A stretch of DNA of 64,000 bases from Chelonoidis abingdonii. Its lineage: Eukaryota > Chordata > Testudines > Testudinidae. The notes below the pieces were generated by a model that worked only from the letters and a program-made list of their open reading frames with translations, made no database searches and was not told where the DNA came from. Each line of letters opens with the position of its first letter. Position 1 is the stretch's first letter. Made by a program: the position numbers and the translations under genes. The DNA is taken from assembly GCF_003597395.2 (NCBI RefSeq), contig NC_133776.1, positions 38,149,679-38,213,678 of the forward strand, given 5' to 3'. Of this stretch, positions 55,118 through 64,000 are shown in pieces.

Positions 55118-57191
55118 GGCCTGGTCTACACTACGCGTTTAAATCGATTTAAACAGCGTTAAATCGATTTAATGCTGTACCCGTCCACACTACAACGCTC
55201 TTTATATCATCGATATAAAAAGCACTTTATATCGATTTCTGTACTCCTCCCAGACGAGAGAGTAGCGCTAAATCGATATAAACATATCAGATTAGGCTAT
55301 GTGGACGGAAAATCGACGTTTATTGGCTCCGGGCGGTATCCACAAGTGCACCACTGACCGCTCTGGACAGCAATCTGAACTCGGATGCAGCGGCCAGGTA
55401 AACAGGAAAAGCCCACGAACTTTTGAATTACATTCCTGTTTGCCCAGCGTGGAGCTCTGATCATCGACCACGGTGGCGATGCAGTCCCAAATCCAAAAAG
55501 AGCTCCCAGCATGGACCGTACGGGAGAACTGGATCTGATCGCGCTGTATGTGGGAGGACAAAATTGTTCTATCAAAGCTCCGTTACAGAACATGAAATGG
55601 CCAAAGCATCTTGAAAAAAATCTCCAGCTAGCTACACAGTGCTGCGTGACAAACGTAACGGAAGCCAGAGACTCAAATGGATGCTCATGGAAGGAGGGTA
55701 CTGAGGACTCCAGCTAATCCCACAGTCACAGACAGTCTCTGAAAAGTATTTGCCATTCTTGGCTGAGCTCCCAATGTCTGGTAGGTTCAAACACAGTGTC
55801 TGGCGTGGTTCAGGAAGCCCTCAGTTTTGCCCTTTCCCCCCACCACCACGTGAAAGAAAAGGGAAAGAATCATTTTTCTTGACTTCTTTCAATGGTCACC
55901 CTATGTGTATTGAATGCTGCTGGTAGAGAAGCGATGCTGCAGCAGTGAAGCCAGTCAGTATTGCTCCTCTCCTGCCTCTCTGTGGCGCAGACAGTGCACG
56001 TAGGATTGGTAACTGCGTCCTCATGAACCCCTGAGTGCTCCCAATTTTCTAACTGAATATGGGGCGCTGGGTAAAAAACAGGAATGATTTCCTGGTCACT
56101 CCAGTAGATGGGACAGAAACAGTGCTAGTAACCATCGTCATCATAGCAACTGGGGGCTGAGACTTCAATCAGCCCCCTCCCTTCCTGTGTAAAGAAAGAT
56201 TCTGTACTGCCTGGACTGTCATAGCAGCAGCATGCTGGGCTCCTCTCTCCCCGCACCGCTTATTGTCTGCTGGACTGTCATAGCTCCAGGAAGGCTGCCT
56301 CCCCCTCATTTTATCTCACTAAACAAGTCTCTGTTTCTTATTCTGCATTCTTTATAACTTATGACACAAATGAGGGGGGGGGGGGACACTGCACTGTAGT
56401 CCAAGGAAGGTGGGGAGGGGAATTTCGGGGTTGAATCGACATTGTCGCGGGTGGTTCTGGTAAATGACGTCAGTCATTCCTTCCTCCGGAAAACAGCAGC
56501 TGACAAGACGCTTTTCGCGCGCGTTTCCCCTATGTGAATGCAATAGTCACGGCAATACCATGGAGCCCGTTCAGCTTTTTTTTTCTGTGCACCGTATGTG
56601 TACTGGATGCCGCGGAGATCTGGGCAAGACTCCAAGCTACACGGCAGCTCTTCATTTGGCGTCTGCATAGGAATTAGCAGATGATGGATTTAGCTCTAGT
56701 CGTTCTGTACGTCCACTGCTATGGAGGAAAACTGGCAATGAGTGACAGTTATCTCATATCCCCCTCTAGTACGGACGCTGCATGGCGATCAATGAGATGC
56801 CCACTGGCCGGTCATTACTAGAGCCGAACTAAAATAAGAATTTGTTTTTAGACTTAAATAATGATCGCTGAAATTGTAAAGTCGTGCTGGTCTTCAGCGG
56901 ACAATTTGCAGTGGAATTTCCGGTATGTAGAGCAGAGACTCTATCGTTCAAATTACCTGCAATTCCAACAAGTACACTCCAAGGGGCGGGGGAGACTGCG
57001 GGAACTATGGGATAGCTACGGAATAGCTACCCACAATGCAAAGCTTCAGAAATCGACGCTAGCCTCGGACCATGGACGCACAACGTTGAATTACTGTGCC
57101 TAGTGTGGCCGCATGAAATCGAATTTATAATATCAGTTTTATGAAACCGATTTTAGCTAATTCGATATTATCGCGTAGTGTAGACATGGCC
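55118..57191. mobile_element. 2.07-kb PIF/Harbinger-like non-autonomous element
   Basis: Ends GGCCTGGTCTACACTACGCG and, reverse-complemented, GGCCATGTCTACACTACGCG match at 18 of 20 positions. TGT flanks both sides (55115-55117 and 57192-57194), fitting the 3-bp duplications of PIF/Harbinger. Sub-terminal sequence is rich in ATCGAT/TTTAAATCGATTTAA motifs in both orientations. The interior is GC-richer, with more CpG than its surroundings, and holds no intact transposase. A G-run lies near 56374-56386. Confidence 0.87.
55511..55690 (+). pseudogene. Possible Myb/SANT-like domain remnant inside the element
   Basis: The frame reads GELDLIALYVGGQNC ... LEKNLQLATQC, spaced like the start of a Myb/SANT-like DNA-binding domain (two aromatic/Leu helices and a Q-C turn) found in PIF/Harbinger accessory proteins. 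The helix tryptophans are not all present, the frame is short and the call is from family memory. Confidence 0.35.
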
Positions 57192-57194
57192 TGT

Positions 57195-57700
57195 ATCTTG
57201 AATGTAGCAGAGATAAGACGTGCAAGCAAAGAGGTTTTCTCACTTGATCAACAAAAGTATTATTGCAATGACTTCAAGGAAATTTGCACAGAAAAAATTA
57301 TGTTGCTGTTTTGTAGCTCTTAATATTACTTTGTGGCTTTGTAGCAATTGCTGCCTGCCTGAGATCTGCCAGTAGAGCTTATTATATTCATCAGGAAGGC
57401 AATTGGTGCAGAACATTAAGCAGTCTGCAGTCCACTTACAATAACAATATCAGCTGCTCACTATACTAAATAGAGAGCTAGAGATAGATAATACAGCCTT
57501 GAGAGACAGGACAGTCTGCTACTTGTCAAATCCTATACATCTGAGTAAAACAACGTAGCTGGGTTGGCTCAGCTGCTTTGAGCAGAGATGATGCATATAG
57601 TCTTAACAAGAACATCCCTGGATGATGAAGCAAGCTCAAAGATTCACATTAAAAAAATAACGAAGGGAAATCATTCTTGCAGCCATTTTGGCCACCGGAT
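57195..57700. other. No recognised feature
   Basis: AT-rich sequence; nothing supported. Confidence 0.3.
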
Positions 57701-57719
57701 TCTTTTTAAATGGTGCAGA

Positions 57720-57960
57720 AATATCAGCATAGAGGCTTCCAGCTCCCTGCCAGGAGCACAGCAGCTGCCAGGGCTCTCTGCTCTCTGCTAGGAGCACTGA
57801 TGCAGCCAGGCTCCCGGTGGGGAGCTGGGAGTGGAAAGCCTGGCAGGTGCAGCCCAGTTTGGAGCAGGGAGCCTGGTGGGCATAGCCCGACTTGAAGCAG
57901 GGAGCCTCGGGGGCAGCCGGGCTCTAGCTGGAGTCCCCCATCCACCCCTGGTGACAGCCC
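57720..57960. repeat. GC-rich imperfect tandem repeats
   Basis: Units of about 40 bp built around GAGCAGGGAGCCTGGTGGG and GAAGCAGGGAGCCTCGGGGG repeat with variation. Frames on both strands are composition artefacts. Confidence 0.6.
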
Positions 57961-58501
57961 GGCTCAAGACTGGAGCTGTGAAATTGGCAAGCATGGACAG
58001 CCAACAGCGATGTAAGTAACCCATATTGTCTACACAGCTGTGTGCCATTTTCCCACACTTACACAGGTTCAAGTGGAATCTGGTGGAAAATGAAAGAGCC
58101 AAAGGGCCAGTGCAGGTACATAAGGTCCTCAGTAGATCTGGGCAAAATTTATGGACAAATAGTTTATTCAATTAAAAAAAATTAGTTTTGATCGACTCAA
58201 AACTATTTGTCAATTTGACATGAGGTGGAGGAGGAGAAGGTGCCCCCCCGCCTTATAACCATTAGCCCATTGGGTAAGGCACTGGGGTGAAAAAGAAGAG
58301 ATAGTACCTCTGAAAGTCAGTGCAGTTACACTCTGAATGGTTCTCTTTCATTGGTCTTCACTTCACACCTAGCTCTCACCTGTGGCTCCAAGTAGTTGAT
58401 AATATGCAGCAGTAGCCGTATCCTGGGACACCGTTTCGACAGGTGGCCTAAACCAGGTAGAGATTAGCCATGAGGGGAAACATCTATCCCAGGAATAGTA
58501 A

Positions 58502-58740
58502 GGCCTAGTCTACGCTTAAAATTTAGGTTGGACTCACTACATCGCTCAGGGCTATGAAAAATTAGATCAACCTAACCCCTAGCGGACACTGCTAGGTTGA
58601 CAGAAGAAGATTTTTTCCATTGACCTAGCTACTGCCTTTCGAGGGGGTGGATTTACTACAGCAACAGAAAAACCCCTTCAGTTGCTGAAGTGTCTATTTT
58701 ATAGCAGTGTAGCTGCTGCAGTATTGCTTGTAGTATTGTC
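58502..58740. mobile_element. Harbinger-like MITE, right end decayed
   Basis: The left end GGCCTAGTCTACGCTTAAAA is clear. An interior pair GATCAACCTAACCCC / CTAGGTTGAC forms a hairpin, but a matching right end is not evident. Confidence 0.5.
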
Positions 58741-58744
58741 ATAT

Positions 58745-59035
58745 CCTAAGTCTCTTTTGGCAGACCAGGCAGAGGAGACCTTTTGGGCCAAAGGCTAGAA
58801 AGGCACTGAAATTATGTATAATTGAATATGTAAGGTTTGACGAGGCACAAAAGACGTCAATGGCAATCCACTACAGCTAATGAAGTTCAGAATGGTTGTT
58901 TTATGTCACCACTGGTCTTCAACTTCAGCAGATGACAGAGTGAGATTGCCCCAGTGCAATGGTCTTCTCACTTAAAAAATCTTATGCACAGGGACTAATG
59001 TATCATTGAGGGAACCTACCTGAAATGTGAAAGAC
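58745..59035. other. Spacer with no recognised feature
   Basis: Short unassigned sequence. Confidence 0.3.
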
Positions 59036-59038
59036 TCA

Positions 59039-59850
59039 GGGCTTGGCTATACTTGGAAATGTGCAGCGCTGGGAGTTACAGCTGTGGTCGTACAGCTGTG
59101 TAGGAACAGCGCTGCAGTGTGGCCACACTCACAGCTACCAGCGCTGCAGTATGACCACATTTGCAACAGTTGCAGCGCTGTTGAGGAGGCCATTGTGGCA
59201 GCTTATCCCAGCGTCAAGGGCTGCCAAACTGCTTTCAAAACAGGGTTGGGAGGAGAAGAGATGAGATTTTTGGAGCTGCGACATGTTCTCAGCTCCGCCT
59301 TGAAAGTTCTAAGGACTGGAAATAACAGCATCTACCTCAATCATTTTAAGAATGTTTTGACCCTTCGGTCACCCTCTCTCTTATTCATAAATCAAATTGC
59401 ACTCCTAAAATACTTCAGCATCCACATAAGAGCTGGCTCAGCACTGGTAGCTCCCCCTTCTCCCTCTCCTCCTCAAGCAAATCAGCTGAAACATTTCCAA
59501 AGCAATCCCTCCTCCGCTTGCTCGCTCGTGAAGCAAGAGCAGCTGTGTTGTTTTTTAATCAGTACTTAAGCTCGTAGTTCAACATTCTTCCGGTTTGGGT
59601 TTGACAGGATTATGGGATACCTCTAATACGCCGAGAGGCCAATAAAGCGCTGTTGCGTGTCACACCTGAATGAGCAGCGCTGGCATTCACCAGCGCTGGA
59701 ATCACTACACCCCAATCAGACCAGGTGTACAACCAGCGCTGCAGCCAGGGAGTTGCAGCGCTGGCTGGGCTTTCCAAGTGTGTACACAGAGTGAGTTGCA
59801 GCGCTGTAACCCCTTCACCAGCGCTGCAACTCTCCAGTGTAGCCAAGCCC
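59039..59850. mobile_element. 812-bp PIF/Harbinger-like element with TCA duplication
   Basis: Ends GGGCTTGGCTATACTTGG and, reverse-complemented, GGGCTTGGCTACACTGGAG are inverted repeats; TCA flanks both (59036-59038, 59851-59853). The interior repeats the palindrome-like CAGCGCTG at least ten times, clustered near both ends. The 180-codon frame over it (59027-59569) starts outside the element and has no domain. Confidence 0.88.
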
Positions 59851-60120
59851 TCAGGTTTGAATTCCCACTGCAGAACAGACTTGAAAGGGACTTTTTCAAT
59901 TCAGCAAAAGTTCTGAAAAATTTCTGATTCAGTTTGGCCTGAACCATTTATTTTGCGGGGGAGGGGTGAGGAAGAACTGCCCCCAAACAAAAAAAAATTA
60001 GTTATTGGCACAGATGTAGTCCCCAGCAGATTCAAGTTCTGCACAGATCTTAAAAGGCACTAGAAGGGTTTTGGTACCAGAGCTTTTTTATTTTTTTGTC
60101 TATTCAAGAAGGGGTGAAAA

Positions 60121-60121
60121 C

Positions 60122-60178
<57 letters not shown>

Positions 60179-60179
60179 A
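60121..60179. repeat. (CT)n(CA)n compound microsatellite
   Basis: CT units to about 60153 then CA units to 60178, uninterrupted except one TTT. Confidence 0.97.
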
Positions 60180-60184
60180 GAAAT

Positions 60185-60900
60185 AAGTACATAGGAGGAA
60201 ATTAATTTTCCTCTTCCCTTAGGGTTTTCTGCCAGAACCTGCCCATACTAATTATCTACCATTTGAAGAAAAAAAGTTGCTTTCTAAGAAGCACTGTTTC
60301 TCTGTTTATGAAAACATCTATAACCTACAGCTATCAATGAGACGGAAAGAGGGTGCTTATCATAGAGTGTGAGTATAAATATGCAAGTTGTTAATATATT
60401 ATTTATCAACTTTCATCCTGAAGAATCCCAGAGCGTTTGTTAGTCTATACACATAGATAATTCATCCACTTCTGGGGCGAAGAAGTAACAGCCTCCCAAT
60501 CTGGAAGATTTGTGCTGAAGTTGTATTATCCCTTGATTCTACAAAAACACCAGAAAGAACAGGCAGCAACCCAGACTACTGGCAGCGGCAATCTGTTCTA
60601 TTAGGAAAGTGTGAGCCACCGATGAAGAAGGAATAACAGTCTCTCTCCCCACCCCCATTTGTTAAGTTATTGTGGGTAGATTCAGAGTCATTCCTGAAAC
60701 CCCACAATAACTTCAGTTGGATCTGGTGCAGATGGGTAACATTAGCATTACGGTAATGCCTGATGGCTCCGCAATCAGAATCAGGGCCCTCTACATTAAA
60801 AGCAATACAAATACATACAAAAACATGATTCCTGCCCAAAGAAAGAGGTAGATGCTAGAGACAGTCAATCTGAAATCTTTTCAGTGGAAGACATAGTAGC
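60185..60900. other. No recognised feature
   Basis: AT-rich sequence; nothing supported. Confidence 0.3.
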
Positions 60901-60919
60901 CTTTCCTGGATGTACCCCA

Positions 60920-61850
60920 TGACAGGGTGTAGGGAGGCAGTGTGTTTCCCCGTCACCCTGGAGAGAGACAAGCTCTGCCGGACACCAGAGTGGGTGGAGC
61001 CAGAACACTCCAAGCCTGCACCCCCAGAGGGTCAGGTGCCAGGCAAGAAGTATAAGAGCCCAACTCCAGAGCTCACTCAGGAGGCAGGTGCTGGAGAGGC
61101 CAGACACATCTGGCCCATCTCCTGCTGGGGAGACTCCAGCCACCAGTGGCAGACCCAGGGACTGGCCTGACCGGCTGATATTGACGCGAATCAGCGTGTG
61201 GGAGAGTTGCTAAGCCTACCCCTTGCCAGCTACCCAGAAGAGTTGCTGAGCCTACGCCTCACTAGGTACCATGAGGATCCACTAGCGACTGATCCCCCTG
61301 AGGACACCACCTTGACTCAGGTACCTCCAGAATGGGAGTTGGGAAGTAGCCTGGGGACAGCCAACCCGAGCCTGGCTGCAATACTGCCGGAACACATGTC
61401 AGTGTGTTGCGGCCAGGATCCCCACTGACACAGCAGTGGGCTTTTGGCTGCTGCTAGGGCCCCGGGCTGGGATGCACTGGAGTGGGAGGGCCTGCGTGCC
61501 CCCCGCCACTCAACACATGAGTGGCAGTCTCCCCCTTTCCCAAGCCGCTCGGAGCCTGAAGCCTGGGTGTACTATTCACCTGGGTTTGCTCAGCCCCTAC
61601 CTGAAGACCTGAGCCTTGAAACTCATTGCTGCCCTGTCCTGACCCCAGGCCTGGGCTTGTTAACTGCTATCTGTCATTGCTCAGTCCCCACTGGATGGCT
61701 TGAGCCAGGACTCCTGTAGCCCAGCTGATTCCCCAGGGGCTAGTGCAGGGACTAAGGGAGGCAGTGTGATTTCCCCACCGCCCTGGAGAGGGACGAGCCC
61801 CAAGGAGCCCTCTCTACACAGAGCAACAGCAGATACTAGAATAGCTAATG
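60920..61850. repeat. GC-rich LTR-element-like block with direct repeat ends
   Basis: GGAGGCAGTGTGTTTCCCCG at 60925 and GGAGGCAGTGTGATTTCCCC at 61758 begin two related stretches of about 45 bp in the same orientation, roughly 833 bp apart. The interior has GGATCCCCACTGACACAGCA near 61418. It may be a leader of an LTR element with tandem units. Confidence 0.45.
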
Positions 61851-61859
61851 TAGGTGGGA

Positions 61860-63800
61860 GTCGCTGCATCTCTGGCATAGAATATAGCGTCTTTCTTTAC
61901 CAGAAAACAGCCAAAAGCAGGACAAATATTTCTTGCCTCTCAGTACATGAAGGCAGGGGCAGTGACAGAGATAATACAGACGTTCCAAGATAATCACAGA
62001 CCATACCAATGTTGTCGTTTGTCAGAAAACAATCTCTACATGATTCATGGGCTGATAGTGCTCGCACGCTTATGTAAATCAACACCTATTCCTAGGAAGT
62101 CAATGGAAACTGCTGGTACTTGGCATTGTTCACAATCTTGGCCTAAATATGGACTTAGGGACTATCTACAGGTACTCATTTTTGAACACTCCAGCCAACA
62201 TTTTATGATCTCTCAGTGAAATAATTAAAAATAATGTGATAACTGAAAACAGAGACTGAAGTTCACTGTGAGTAATAAGACAACAAGTGAAAAATATCAG
62301 CACCTCATTTACATACTATTTTAATAAGTACATTCAAAAGTTTTAAGAACCAGTGTTTCATTCAGTCTTTACAGAGCAGCAGGCTGGTGAGTAACAGTGC
62401 TACTTATCAGGGTGGTCACATCATCTTTTGTGCCTAAATTAAAGAAGGACTGTTGGAAGCTTGTTCCTTATAAAAGTGAATTTGTTGACCATTGTCTGTG
62501 GGCGCACTGGTCTTGCCAAACTGGGATACCCACTGGTGGCCAGTTTGGAAGGGTGAAATTGTATGATTCAGAACTGGCTATATTTTCCTGTGATTACACA
62601 TATCACTGGGAAGAATAATGAAAGGTATTTTGCACCTTGAGCATCTTCTATCTCAGAATATCCGATATCTTACATGCATTGTTATCATATTACAACATTT
62701 CATTATTTCCCATGTTGCAGATAAGGAAACCGAGGCATCAAGAAATTAAATTACAAGCCTTTAATCAGACAGGAAGTCTGTGAGATAACAAATAATAGAA
62801 CCCAGATGTCCAGGGGTTGTGCTTTCATAAGACCTTCCTTCCTTATATGAAATGTGAATAGTGCTTATAAAAATTGAAAAGTGCTGATCAGACCTAGAAG
62901 GTAGTTAAATACCTCTGATTTCACTCAGGATAGGATGTCTGTTAGAAAAAGAATGGAATGTACACAAATCCCTGGGAATGTAAAGCTTTTATCAGTCAAA
63001 ATAAGGCACTTTAGATTACAGCTGTGATTTCGAACAGAGTCAGACATTACAAAGAAACCATGAAAATGGCAATTTAATGTTGCTCAAAGTAATACACTGC
63101 ACAGCAAAGTTCAAAATTAAAATGTAATTTGGAATAAGAAATTCATAGGGGGAAAGCAAATAGAATGATAACCTCAGTATTATGCAGCTGTATGATAAAG
63201 TTTTAGGTTTTTAAAAAGATGATTTCTGAAATTATTTATGTCTAGCAAAACACAAACATGTATACATTTGAGTATAAGATACCTTAATATATTCTAGCTC
63301 CTGTATGCTGCTCTGTTTGTGAATCAAATAGAGGGGGACAATGGGTCAAAAATGGTGAAGGAGGTTCAGGTTCACCTTTTTCTCCAAAAAGATGTTAGGT
63401 TTTGGGGATCCCCATTGCCTTGGGGGCTTCTGTTGGGAGAAGAAAGGACTAGGGCAATCCAGATTTGCTGAGCTTTCCTAGACCTAGTCCAGCATTCATA
63501 GGCTAGGCTAGAAGTGGATCCCATCCTTTCAGGTGGATTTATAGGTTCTAGTGTATCCTCTTGCACAGTTCTTATGCCACCCCCTGCCACAGAAGGAGTT
63601 GTATTTCATTGCTGTTATGGGCATATAGTTTGTGGGATCCTTTAAGGTGAAAACATAAAGCACCATTTTAACTATGTAAAAGCACTGGAAACAAGAGGCA
63701 GGCACTGTGCCATTTAGTATCTATTAGTGTGAAATAGCCCATCCTGGCCTCCCAGTTCAGATCATTGCTTAAAGTAAGGGCTAATAAGGAAAGTAACCTC
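61860..63800. other. Mostly unassigned; possible MIR at 62690-62820
   Basis: TTGCAGATAAGGAAACCGAG near 62716 resembles the reverse complement of a MIR tail. Otherwise AT-rich sequence without supported features; if the exon at 63819 is real, at least part of this is intron. Confidence 0.35.
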
Positions 63801-63818
63801 TTGCTGTTTTTCTTGTAG

Positions 63819-63878
63819 AATTATCCACCGGACAATGGTGCCATGATAAATTCTGCATTTAAACAAACTGGAAAGTGA
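63819..63878 (+). CDS. Candidate terminal coding exon of an unidentified gene
   Basis: A strong 3' splice site precedes it: a pyrimidine-rich run CCTCTTGCTGTTTTTCTTG ending in TAG at 63816-63818. Read in phase 0 the exon gives 19 residues, NYPPDNGAMINSAFKQTGK, then TGA at 63876-63878. The other two phases stop after 8 and 13 codons. I do not recognise the peptide, so no gene name is given. A chance match remains quite possible, as splice-like sites are frequent in intronic DNA; no upstream exon is visible in the window. Confidence 0.4.
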   Translation, partial: NYPPDNGAMINSAFKQTGK

Positions 63879-64000
63879 CAGGAATATGGATATGACACTC
63901 ATTTGCTAGGCGATTTTTACTGTTTCTCACATTTTGAAAACATATCCTTGAAGCTGCTGGGGAGGGCTATTAAAGCAAGACTTGCTTTCAGACTAGAAAT

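Noticed and set aside
59027..59569. 180-codon plus-strand frame
   Set aside because: It crosses the left end of a Harbinger-like element and has no domain; the CAGCGCTG repeats lack stops in this frame.

Overview
The window is repeat-rich, gene-poor nuclear DNA from an amniote, most likely a hidden-necked (cryptodiran) turtle. The organism call rests on the repeats: turtle-type CR1 3' ends, Penelope-like element (PLE) tails ending in the GACTAACACGGCTAC block, a tRNA-derived SINE with the long 3' tail typical of cryptodires, MIR and L2 relics, and several hAT and PIF/Harbinger-like miniature elements (MITEs). Family names come from memory of these repeats, since no search could be run. There is no bacterial-style gene organisation. 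The only candidate host coding sequence is a possible terminal exon at 63819-63878 (+).

Layout. 0-8 kb: a CR1 end, a hAT MITE with a perfect 8-bp target duplication, an L2 LINE split by an LTR, and a solo LTR. 8-22 kb: MIR, CR1, small MITEs, two short PLE tails and two more hAT MITEs. 22-23.5 kb: a MITE interrupted by a PLE copy, most of which is a 979-base assembly gap. 24-35 kb: an LTR-like block, a (CA)n tract, a hAT MITE, outward-facing CR1 copies and a CR1 carrying the ORF2 end. 35.3-36.4 kb: a nearly intact transposase-like reading frame broken by one TGA. 37.8-38.5 kb: a solo LTR. 39.9 kb: a MITE with long hairpins. 41-42.6 kb: a decayed hAT/ZMYM-type transposase on the minus strand. 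45.3-46.3 kb: a PLE copy with GIY-YIG-like coding, a hammerhead-like motif and a 13-bp target duplication. 48.6-54.2 kb: three CR1 copies, a SINE, and a 100-base gap with identical flanks. 55.1-57.2 kb and 59.0-59.9 kb: two PIF/Harbinger-like elements with 3-bp duplications. 60.9-61.9 kb: a GC-rich repeat. The rest shows no recognisable feature.

How the parts relate. These are mostly independent, mutated insertions. The most informative system is the PLE family: the copies let one compare a conserved hammerhead-like ribozyme core with two damaged versions, date nesting order, and read exact insertion junctions. The transposase-like frame at 35 kb and the hAT relic at 41 kb are possible sources of movement for non-autonomous elements, but the sequence does not link either one to a particular MITE.
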